The position numbers and the translations under genes were made by a program. Below, piece after piece: positions 1 through 5,239 of a stretch of 6,520 nt of DNA. Source of the stretch: JBFLXN01 sp040755715 [NCBI: Candidatus Edwardsbacteria bacterium] (GTDB lineage: Bacteria; Edwardsbacteria; AC1; JBFLXN01). Where the stretch lies: assembly GCA_040755715.1 (NCBI GenBank), contig JBFLXN010000156.1:1-6520 (forward strand), in the 5' to 3' direction. The first letter of the stretch is position 1; each line of letters begins with the position of its first letter. The notes under the pieces were generated by a model. That model saw nothing but the letters and a program-made list of their open reading frames with translations. It made no database searches and had not been told where the DNA came from.

Positions 1-30
1 TGCCACTGGCAACTTTCGGAATTGTAACCC

Positions 31-57
31 CTTAGTCCCGATTGAATCGGGACTAAG
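31..57. repeat. Near-perfect palindrome, 13-bp arms with 1-nt centre
   Basis: The arm CTTAGTCCCGATT (31-43) is followed by one G and then its exact reverse complement AATCGGGACTAAG (45-57). As RNA this would be a GC-containing hairpin with a few unpaired bases at the tip. No run of T follows (the next bases are ACCCCCCGCAG), so it does not look like an intrinsic terminator. One + frame stays open from base 2 to about base 91 and reads across the palindrome, but nothing in the peptide is recognisable as a gene end. The likely nature is a dispersed palindromic repeat; its function is unknown. Confidence 0.8.
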
Positions 58-66
58 ACCCCCCGC

Positions 67-121
67 AGTGGTCTGTATCTTCGGGCCAACTTAATAGCGT
101 TAATTTATGTTACAGACCACT
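67..121. repeat. Inverted repeat, 11-bp arms
   Basis: AGTGGTCTGTA (67-77) has its exact reverse complement TACAGACCACT at 111-121, enclosing 33 bp of AT-rich sequence. The left arm overlaps CAGTGG (66-71), which is also complementary to CCACTG at 3-8 on the other side of the 31-57 palindrome. Two mutually exclusive pairings are therefore possible in a transcript. It lies in the gene-free leader upstream of the PASTA genes. Confidence 0.7.
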
Positions 122-122
122 A

Positions 123-195
123 GATATGTTGATACGGTAACGGTAATATGGAATTTCCATATCCACCTATCATCATCTCACCATATCAGCATATC
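123..195. repeat. Foldback with internal 17-bp palindrome
   Basis: GATATGTTGATACGG (123-137) pairs with CCATATCAGCATATC (181-195) at 14 of 15 positions, counting one G-U; the only mismatch is C-A. Inside it, ATATGGAA (146-153) and TTCCATAT (155-162) form a perfect palindrome around one T. The element ends about 40 bp before the start of the first PASTA gene. It could form a structured 5' leader or be a degenerate dispersed repeat; the sequence alone cannot separate these. Confidence 0.6.
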
Positions 196-222
196 ATCGT
201 TGACAATACCAACAAAAACAAA

Positions 223-228
223 AGGAGG
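223..228 (+). promoter_or_regulatory. Shine-Dalgarno that fixes the first PASTA start
   Basis: AGGAGG lies 6 nt upstream of ATG 235. An in-frame ATG exists at 148, but it sits inside the repeat palindrome at 146-162, has no ribosome binding site, and would add 29 residues with no family resemblance ahead of the membrane anchor. The start at 235 is therefore preferred. Confidence 0.85.
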
Positions 229-234
229 AACATT

Positions 235-978
235 ATGTATAGAGGCTATGAAGAAAAGAGTTATACCCCCTGGGTGATTGGCATTGCCTCTTTTCTCGGA
301 GGGGTATTAGTAGGAGTCCTCTTCATGGCTTTAATCTGGCCAAATTTAGCCGGGGTAGAGGTGCCAAATGTGGTAGGAATGAGATTAGAAGACGCCCAGG
401 TAATGCTGGAAATGAGAGGATTTAAGGTCTACAAAAGAGAAGGAAAATTTGATAATGAAGTGAAACTTGGCTGCGTAGTTGTTCAAGAACCCGTTGGTGG
501 AGCTTCTATACGAAGGGGAGGCATCATCTCACTGATTCCAAGTAAGGGACCAGAGGAAATTAAAGTGCCAGTGATGACCGGTATTCCTTTGATTCAAGCC
601 AAGGCTCTCCTTGAGCAGGCGGGTTTAGCCTTGGGTAAGGTAGATTACGCTAGTTCTGATTCCATCCCAAAAGACGGAGTTATTTCCAGCTTTCCGCCTT
701 TTGGCACAATAGCCAAAAAAGGTCAAATGATAGACTTAACAATTAGTTCAGGATTAGGAGAAGTTGCTGTCCCCAGCCTTCTCTGGAAAGGAAAAAGCAG
801 AGCCAGTGAAGTGTTAAAGACAGCCGGTCTTATTTTAGGAGAAGTAAAATATGTTATCAGTGAAGAAACCGACCCAGGACTAATTGTTCGTCAAAAGCCA
901 GAAGCAGGAACCAAAGTCTCCAAAGGTTCAACGGTAGATATCTGGATTAGCACTGAAGGAGAAGAAGAAGAGTATTAG
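235..978 (+). CDS. Membrane-anchored protein with three PASTA domains (copy 1)
   Basis: This is a 247-residue protein with a short cytoplasmic N-terminus, one transmembrane helix at about residues 13-35, and three PASTA-like repeats at about 41-104, 109-173 and 177-240. Each repeat begins with a V-x-V-P type strand, has an ALLEQAGL-like helix, a Q/S-x-P-x-x-G turn and a final (I/V)-x-(L/I)-x-(I/V)-S strand. The C-terminus is acidic (EGEEEEY). PASTA domains in PrkC/StkP kinases and in penicillin-binding proteins sense or bind peptidoglycan fragments or beta-lactams, so an envelope-facing, cell-wall-sensing or scaffolding role is inferred. There is no kinase, transpeptidase or other catalytic domain. 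The start is set by a strong Shine-Dalgarno. The gene is followed after 18 bp by a paralogue and then rpe. Domain assignment is confident; the specific function is unknown. Confidence 0.9.
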   Translation: MYRGYEEKSYTPWVIGIASFLGGVLVGVLFMALIWPNLAGVEVPNVVGMRLEDAQVMLEMRGFKVYKREGKFDNEVKLGCVVVQEPVGGASIRRGGIISLIPSKGPEEIKVPVMTGIPLIQAKALLEQAGLALGKVDYASSDSIPKDGVISSFPPFGTIAKKGQMIDLTISSGLGEVAVPSLLWKGKSRASEVLKTAGLILGEVKYVISEETDPGLIVRQKPEAGTKVSKGSTVDIWISTEGEEEEY

Positions 979-996
979 CCCCGGAGGGGAAGAAGA

Positions 997-1725
997 GTGA
1001 AATTGAAAGAAACATTCAAGTGGATTGGTATTCTTTTTGCAATTTTTGTCTTCGGCTTTCTCTTCGCAAATTTCTTATTGATGCCTTTACTTACCCAACA
1101 GGGAAAGGAAATAGAAGTGCCTGATATCTGTGGTAAGGAACTAAAAGAGGCGGAGAGAGTTCTAAAAGAGAAAAAGCTTTCCCTGATGATTGAATCCTCT
1201 CGCTATGACCCTTCTATTCCTGAAGGATATATCATTTCTCAATCGCCGACATCGCCCTGGAGGGTCAAAGAGGGTAGAAAAATACTGGTTACTGTGAGTA
1301 AAGGACCAGAAAGAGTAGCTGTGCCTTGGTTAACGAAACTTTCACTTAGACAAGCAAGCAATCTATTAGAAAGAGCTGGCTTACAAATTGGCAAGACCGA
1401 AACAGCCAATTCTGATTCCATACCTAAAGATTATGTCATTGCCTCTATCCCAGTTACCGGGACAATTATAGAAAAAGGAAAGATGATTGACCTTCTGATT
1501 AGCCTTGGGCCAGAACTACCGGCTTCGGTGATGCCTGACCTGATTGGGAAAAAATTAGAAGAGACTCAAGCCCTCTTGATAAGCCAGGGACTAATTATCG
1601 GCGAAATTAAATATGTAAAAAGTTCAGGAGTGGAAAACGGGACTATCTTAATGCAAGCGCCTCAACCGGGTTTCACCATCAAAAAGGGAGATACGGTTCA
1701 ATTGGCAGTGAGCGTTAAGGAGTAA
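997..1725 (+). CDS. Membrane-anchored protein with three PASTA domains (copy 2)
   Basis: This 242-residue protein starts at GTG 997, with GGAGGGG at 983-989 and a 7-nt spacer. Residues 9-32 form a transmembrane helix, and three PASTA repeats follow at about 39-102, 106-170 and 178-240. It is a paralogue of the preceding gene with the same domain order. The second repeats share the pattern SDSIPKDxVIxSxPxxGTI, and the third share GEVKYV/GEIKYV followed by similar spacing, which points to duplication of the whole gene rather than shuffling of single domains. No catalytic domain is present. The gene is probably co-transcribed with copy 1 and with rpe, 26 bp downstream. The two anchors could support a heteromeric envelope sensor or scaffold, but that is inference only. 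Confidence 0.88.
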   Translation: MKLKETFKWIGILFAIFVFGFLFANFLLMPLLTQQGKEIEVPDICGKELKEAERVLKEKKLSLMIESSRYDPSIPEGYIISQSPTSPWRVKEGRKILVTVSKGPERVAVPWLTKLSLRQASNLLERAGLQIGKTETANSDSIPKDYVIASIPVTGTIIEKGKMIDLLISLGPELPASVMPDLIGKKLEETQALLISQGLIIGEIKYVKSSGVENGTILMQAPQPGFTIKKGDTVQLAVSVKE

Positions 1726-1734
1726 AGTCCACTA

Positions 1735-1755
1735 AAAATGCAAAATGTAAAATGA
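1735..1755 (+). repeat. Three 7-bp AAAATGN units over the rpe start
   Basis: The units are AAAATGC, AAAATGT and AAAATGA. Each contains an ATG (1738, 1745, 1752) and only the third is in the rpe frame. ATG 1738 opens a five-codon reading frame (M-Q-N-V-K) whose TGA at 1753-1755 overlaps the rpe ATG as ATGA. ATG 1745 is followed at once by TAA. No good Shine-Dalgarno is spaced for 1752; the nearest AAGGAG (1717-1722) overlaps the end of the previous gene. Confidence 0.7.
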
Positions 1756-2456
1756 TTAAGATTGCACCCTCTCTTTTAGCCTGTAACTTTTCACGGCTAA
1801 AAGAAGAGATTCGTTCAGTGGAGATAGGGGGGGCTGACCTGCTCCATCTGGATGTGATGGATGGACATTTTGTGCCGAATATTACCTTTGGACCGATGAT
1901 TGTGTCGGCTATCAATCGGTTAACAAAACTGCCTTTAGATGTTCACTTAATGATTGAAAATCCGGAGAAGTACTTAGAAAGATTTGTTGAAAGTGGAGCC
2001 GACTATTTGACTGTTCATGCAGAAACCTGCCCCAGCGTTCAGCCCCCGTTTCTCGGGGAAGGTCGGGGTCTTTCCGATAAAAACTTAAAAGATGTTATCT
2101 CAAAAATAAAAAGTTTAGGAGTCAAAGTGGGACTTTCACTTAATCCTTCTACTTCCTTAAATAAATTTGAAAAAATTCTTGGCGAAGTAGACCTTCTCCT
2201 TTTAATGACAGTCAATCCGGGTTTTGGCGGACAAAAATTCATCTTTAGTGTGATTTCCAAAATAAAAAGAGCAAAACTTGTGATTGCCGAAAATTCCTAT
2301 AAAACAATGATTGAAGTTGATGGAGGAATAAATAGAATTACTGCTCCAAAAGTAATTAAAGCCGGCGCCGATATTTTGGTAGCGGGGATAGCTATCTTTT
2401 CAGCCAAAGACAGACGGAGAGAAATAGAGAGGTTGAGGGGAAAATTGGGTAGATAA
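1752..2456 (+). CDS. rpe: Ribulose-phosphate 3-epimerase
   Basis: The cytoplasmic TIM-barrel enzyme of the pentose phosphate pathway interconverts D-ribulose 5-phosphate and D-xylulose 5-phosphate. At 234 residues it is somewhat longer than the usual 215-225. Family signatures are clear: IAPSLLA (S7), HLDVMDGHFVPN (H32 and D34, first metal/catalytic pair), DVHLM (H65), NPGFGGQ (155-161) and EVDGG (D190). The C-terminal phosphate-site motif reads AGIAIF, with Ile at 213 where many homologues have Ser. Residues 94-108 are an insertion absent from the E. coli protein. The start is supported by the conserved MIKIAPSLLA, although no good Shine-Dalgarno precedes it; translation may depend on coupling to upstream genes. 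The PASTA-rpe neighbourhood recalls the Firmicutes prkC-rsgA-rpe cluster. Confidence 0.96.
   Translation: MIKIAPSLLACNFSRLKEEIRSVEIGGADLLHLDVMDGHFVPNITFGPMIVSAINRLTKLPLDVHLMIENPEKYLERFVESGADYLTVHAETCPSVQPPFLGEGRGLSDKNLKDVISKIKSLGVKVGLSLNPSTSLNKFEKILGEVDLLLLMTVNPGFGGQKFIFSVISKIKRAKLVIAENSYKTMIEVDGGINRITAPKVIKAGADILVAGIAIFSAKDRRREIERLRGKLGR
2031..2075 (+). repeat. In-frame repeat-like insertion within rpe
   Basis: About 45 bp encoding residues 94-108 (PSVQPPFLGEGRGLS) has no counterpart when the protein is aligned by eye with E. coli Rpe between the HxE-containing loop and the following helix (DKNLKDVISKIKSLG). The segment is much more GC-rich than its surroundings and contains the small hairpin CCCCG-TTTCT-CGGGG (2044-2058). 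Because it is in frame and falls in a loop, the enzyme probably still folds. It resembles in kind the palindromic elements known to insert in-frame into genes in some bacteria (for example Rickettsia), but no sequence relation to those is claimed. Confidence 0.55.
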
Positions 2457-2475
2457 ATTTTATTTAAAAATTAGC

Positions 2476-2562
2476 AAGGCAAAATTATCAATTAACAATT
2501 ATCAATGGAGAATATATAGAGAAATAATTTTGAAATGCTAATGGTTAATTTTGTCATGCCTT
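2476..2562. repeat. AT-rich inverted and direct repeats after rpe
   Basis: AAGGCAAAATTA (2476-2487) can pair with TAATTTT (2546-2552) plus GCCTT (2558-2562), leaving a 5-nt bulge. TTAGCA (2471-2476) also has its complement TGCTAA at 2536-2541. Within the loop, AATTATCAAT occurs twice (2483-2492 and 2497-2506), separated by TAAC. No GC-rich stem with a T tract marks a terminator after rpe. The spacer 2457-2679 contains no gene that I can support. Confidence 0.45.
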
Positions 2563-2584
2563 AGGCAGATCTGCCTTTGGCAGA
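2552..2584. repeat. Overlapping small hairpins with TGTCATGCCT(T)AGGCA motif
   Basis: TGCC-TTA-GGCA (2557-2567), the perfect 12-bp palindrome GGCAGATCTGCC (2564-2575) and TCTGCC-TTT-GGCAGA (2570-2584) overlap, so alternative hairpins compete. The first part, TGTCATGCCTTAGGCA (2552-2567), recurs with one base deleted at 6001-6015, showing that this is a dispersed element present at least twice in the window. Confidence 0.65.
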
Positions 2585-2633
2585 CATTCTACAATGAGTA
2601 ATCATTTATTCACAACAATTTGTAATGAGCCAA

Positions 2634-2669
2634 AATCTGTGTAATCTTTGTTTAGAATCTGTGTAATCT
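2634..2669 (+). repeat. Direct repeat AATCTGTGTAATCT, two copies
   Basis: The 14-mer AATCTGTGTAATCT is present at 2634-2647 and, exactly, at 2656-2669 (period 22). The second copy ends 10 bp before the ffh start codon, in the place where a Shine-Dalgarno would be expected. It may be a dispersed intergenic repeat that has invaded the leader. Confidence 0.7.
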
Positions 2670-2679
2670 GCGACAAAAA

Positions 2680-4014
2680 ATGTTTGAGCAACTTTCAGCT
2701 AAATTCCAAATAATTTTTAGGAAACTTCAGGGTTACGGGAGGATTTCCTCAAATAATATCCGGGATTCCTTGCATCAGGTGAAATTAGCGCTTTTAGAAG
2801 CTGATGTCAACTATCAGGTAGTGAAGGAGTTTCTGCAGAATGTAGAGAAGAAGGCTATTGGGACAGAGGTCTTGGAAAGTGTAACTCCCGGACAACAGTT
2901 AATAAAAATTGTTTATGAGGAATTAGTCAAAATTTTAGGAGAAAGAGAAAGTGGGCTCCAATTCTTGCCAAAGGGACCAACTGTTCTTATGCTGGTTGGA
3001 TTGCAAGGAACTGGCAAGACTACTACGGCAGTGAAATTAGGCAAACTCATTAAGAAAAAAGGAAAAGTCCCACTATTGATTGCCGCTGATACAAAGAGAC
3101 CAGCGGCGGCAGAACAACTAAAGATTCTCAGTGAGAAGGCTGGACTGGATTTTTTCACTCCAGTAGGAGCAATTCGTGAATTGCCCCTACACCTCATACA
3201 AAAAGGTATTGAGAAAGCCGAAACTGATAATAATGATGTGATAATTCTGGATACCGCTGGGAGATTACATATTGACGAAGAGATGATGCAAGAATTGTCT
3301 GAGATAAAGAGAAAAACAAAGCCTTTGGAAATTTTGCTAATAGCTGATGCAATGACCGGACAGGATGCAGTGAATATAGCCAAAATATTTGACCAACAGT
3401 TAAATCTTACCGGTATTATCTTGGCTAAATTGGATGGAGATGCCCGTGGTGGAGCGGCTCTGTCCATCAGGGCCGTTACTGGAAAACCTATTAAATTTGT
3501 GGGAGTAGGCGAAAGAATTGACGATTTGGAACTATTCTACCCGGAGCGAATGGCAGAACGCATTTTAGGTTTTGGTGATATTCTAACCTTAGTGGAAAAA
3601 GCCCAAACAACATTTGACGAAAGAGAATCCAGAAAATTAGAAGAAAAGATTAGAAAGGAATCTTTGACTTTACAGGATTTTTTACAGCAAATAAGACAAA
3701 TCAAGAAGATGGGTTCCTTAGAAGAAATCTTAGCGATGATACCAGATCTTTCATCAAGGCTTCCAACAGGATTCAAGATTGATGAGAAGGAACATATCTA
3801 TTTTGAAGCGATAATTAATTCTATGACTCCGGAGGAGAGGCAAAAGCCGTGGATTATTGATGGTAGTCGGAGAAAGAGAATTGCCAGAGGGAGTGGGACT
3901 TCGGTTCAACAGGTGAATCAACTCTTAAGAAATTTTGAAATGACCCAGAAGATGATGAAGGAAATAATGAGCAGGGATATAACCAAACAGTGGAAAAAGT
4001 ATCGGCGGGACTGA
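2680..4014 (+). CDS. ffh: Signal recognition particle GTPase Ffh (SRP54)
   Basis: Ffh binds SRP RNA and signal sequences emerging from the ribosome and delivers nascent membrane proteins to the receptor FtsY at the inner membrane. The 444 residues contain the N domain (about 1-85), the G domain with G1 GLQGTGKTTT (107-116), DTKRPAA (137-143; the common Tyr is Lys), DTAGR (191-195), ADAMTGQDA (222-230) and AKLDGDARGGAAL (249-261), then the M domain with SMTPEER (381-387) and the RNA-binding SRRKRIARGSGTSVQ (396-410). The Met-rich C-terminal tail seen in E. coli is nearly absent; the protein ends in a basic KKYRRD. The start is supported by the family-typical MFEQLSAKFQ, but no Shine-Dalgarno is visible. 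rpsP follows 138 bp downstream, as in many bacteria. Confidence 0.97.
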   Translation: MFEQLSAKFQIIFRKLQGYGRISSNNIRDSLHQVKLALLEADVNYQVVKEFLQNVEKKAIGTEVLESVTPGQQLIKIVYEELVKILGERESGLQFLPKGPTVLMLVGLQGTGKTTTAVKLGKLIKKKGKVPLLIAADTKRPAAAEQLKILSEKAGLDFFTPVGAIRELPLHLIQKGIEKAETDNNDVIILDTAGRLHIDEEMMQELSEIKRKTKPLEILLIADAMTGQDAVNIAKIFDQQLNLTGIILAKLDGDARGGAALSIRAVTGKPIKFVGVGERIDDLELFYPERMAERILGFGDILTLVEKAQTTFDERESRKLEEKIRKESLTLQDFLQQIRQIKKMGSLEEILAMIPDLSSRLPTGFKIDEKEHIYFEAIINSMTPEERQKPWIIDGSRRKRIARGSGTSVQQVNQLLRNFEMTQKMMKEIMSRDITKQWKKYRRD

Positions 4015-4133
4015 ATGAGAGGGAGAAATCCGTAGCGGTAGGTGTGTGTACTTTTATCGTTTGTGGGCAGGCAATTTCACGGCTACAAAGAAGATGATTT
4101 TCTTACGATAATGTTCGCCCAATCAAATTACTA

Positions 4134-4143
4134 AAGGAGGTGA
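4134..4143 (+). promoter_or_regulatory. Strong Shine-Dalgarno for rpsP
   Basis: AAGGAGGTGA is nearly a full match to the 16S rRNA 3' end and lies 9 nt ahead of GTG 4153. It selects the GTG, which is followed at once by the conserved S16 N-terminus PVKIRLRR. In the remaining ffh-rpsP gap (4015-4133) I see no convincing promoter, terminator or RNA gene; only short complementary words such as GTAGC (4032-4036) and GCTAC (4082-4086) stand out. Confidence 0.85.
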
Positions 4144-4152
4144 GAAAACAAA

Positions 4153-4476
4153 GTGCCCGTTAAAATCCGGTTGCGAAGAATTGGTAAGAAAAAGAAGCCT
4201 TTCTATCGAGTAGTAGTCACTGATTCGCGTGCACCTCGAGATACAAAATTCATTGAAATAGTTGGTTACTACAATCCCTTGACTAAACCAACTATCATCA
4301 ATCTTGAAATGGAAAAGATAGAAGACTGGCTCAAGAAAGGAGCTCAACCGACAGAGACTGTCTTGAGACTTCTTAAGCAAGTAGAAAAGCAACCAGAAGC
4401 AAACGCCGCTTCTCTCCCCAAGGAAACAGCGGCCGAGAACGAAAACTCACTTAAGAGAAAGGAGGAAAGAGAATGA
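4153..4476 (+). CDS. rpsP: 30S ribosomal protein S16
   Basis: S16 is a primary binder of the 16S rRNA 5' domain and is needed for small-subunit assembly. The GTG start gives [20 protein letters not shown], the family signature, followed by [21 protein letters not shown] (22-42) and the helix containing [16 protein letters not shown] (55-70). At 107 residues it is longer than the typical 80-90; residues from about 79 on form a charged, low-complexity tail rich in Glu, Lys, Ala and Asn, likely disordered and surface-exposed. Its stop overlaps the khpA start (ATGA), so translational coupling is expected. It heads the cluster rpsP-khpA-rimM-trmD. Confidence 0.97.
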   Translation: MPVKIRLRRIGKKKKPFYRVVVTDSRAPRDTKFIEIVGYYNPLTKPTIINLEMEKIEDWLKKGAQPTETVLRLLKQVEKQPEANAASLPKETAAENENSLKRKEERE

Positions 4477-4703
4477 AAGAGCTAATCCAAAACATAGCCA
4501 AGGCTCTGGTCGACCATCCTGAGAAGGTCGCAGTGGCTGAAGTTGATGGCGAAAGAACCGTCGTTTATGAACTGCGTGTGGCGAAGGAAGATATGGGCAA
4601 AATCATCGGTAAAAACGGGCGCACCGCACAGGCAATTCGGACTTTGGTTACTGCCGCCGGGATGAAGAAAGGAAAAAGAGCCGTGTTGGAGATTTTAGAG
4701 TGA
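4473..4703 (+). CDS. khpA: KH-domain RNA-binding protein KhpA (YlqC family)
   Basis: This 76-residue protein is a single KH domain. The GXXG loop is GKNG (46-49) within [18 protein letters not shown]. It matches the YlqC/KhpA family in length (usually 75-85) and in position between rpsP and rimM. In Gram-positive bacteria KhpA pairs with KhpB/Jag and influences cell size and cell division through RNA binding; the RNA targets here are unknown. ATG 4473 overlaps the rpsP stop by 4 nt, and AAAGGAGG (4458-4465) sits 7 nt upstream, inside the rpsP tail. The stop in turn overlaps the rimM start. Confidence 0.93.
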   Translation: MKELIQNIAKALVDHPEKVAVAEVDGERTVVYELRVAKEDMGKIIGKNGRTAQAIRTLVTAAGMKKGKRAVLEILE

Positions 4704-5212
4704 ACCCCAACCGCCTCACGGTTGGCAAAATTACAAAGACGCAGGGGAAGCAGGGAGAAGTGACAGTTCAGCCACTCAGTGACTTCCCCGCGCGTCTCAA
4801 AAAATTAGAGGAAGTCTACTTGGTGGATTCCCAGAAAAATAGAGAACAACAAGTCAAAATCCAGAGGGTTAAACAAAAAGGAAATACTTTCATCTTTAAA
4901 TTTGAAGGGATAGATTCAGTTGAAACGGCAAATCAATTCAAAAACTATACTTTGCAAATAAAAATAGAAGAAATATCTTCTTTAGTAGAGGACCAATATT
5001 ATATTTTTCAACTTTTAGGATTAAAGGTTTTTGATTTGAATGGAGATTTTTTAGGCGAAATTGCCGAAATCTGGGAATTACCGGCAAACGATGTCTTTGT
5101 CATCCGAAAAGAAAAAAGAGAAATTCTTATCCCGGCAATTAAAGAAGTTGTTAAATCCGTTGACCTAGAACATAAAGAAATGATAATTCATCTTATGCCA
5201 GGACTTCAATAA
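4700..5212 (+). CDS. rimM: Ribosome maturation factor RimM
   Basis: RimM assists late 30S assembly at the 16S rRNA 3' (head) domain and binds S19. The 170 residues show the N-terminal beta-barrel ([16 protein letters not shown], 6-21, in place of the common GAHGLKGEV) and the C-terminal PRC-barrel from about residue 98 ([14 protein letters not shown], then [10 protein letters not shown] at 126-135 and [11 protein letters not shown] at 141-151). The GTG start at 4700 overlaps the khpA stop as GTGA. GGAG at 4688-4691 with an 8-nt spacer supports it, and an alternative later start would delete conserved barrel strands. trmD follows after 27 bp, the standard order. Confidence 0.95.
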   Translation: MNPNRLTVGKITKTQGKQGEVTVQPLSDFPARLKKLEEVYLVDSQKNREQQVKIQRVKQKGNTFIFKFEGIDSVETANQFKNYTLQIKIEEISSLVEDQYYIFQLLGLKVFDLNGDFLGEIAEIWELPANDVFVIRKEKREILIPAIKEVVKSVDLEHKEMIIHLMPGLQ

Positions 5213-5239
5213 AATAGTAGAGAGCGAGGCTTATCTTGT

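Noticed and set aside
200-205. TTGACA as a -35 box before the first PASTA gene
   Set aside because: At 16-18 bp downstream there is the Shine-Dalgarno and not a TATAAT-like hexamer.
148-234. 29-codon N-terminal extension of the first PASTA protein from ATG 148
   Set aside because: The ATG lies in a palindrome, has no Shine-Dalgarno, and the added residues are repeat-derived; ATG 235 has AGGAGG 6 nt upstream and gives a normal short N-terminus before the membrane helix.
1239-1421. Antisense frames within PASTA, rpe, ffh, rpsP and trmD genes
   Set aside because: All overlap well-supported + strand genes, lack start signals, and have no recognisable domain.
2476-2669. CRISPR-like array in the rpe-ffh spacer
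   Set aside because: Repeats are 10 and 14 bp with only two copies each and spacers of 4 and 8 bp; this does not fit a CRISPR.
2913-3467. 184-codon frame on the - strand
   Set aside because: It is antisense to the conserved Ffh G domain; the protein resembles nothing and reflects codon bias of the real gene.
4015-4133. Possible SRP RNA (ffs) or ribosomal-protein leader between ffh and rpsP
   Set aside because: No GGAAGCAGCC-like apical SRP RNA motif is present, and only 4-5 bp complementary words are visible, so no RNA element can be supported.
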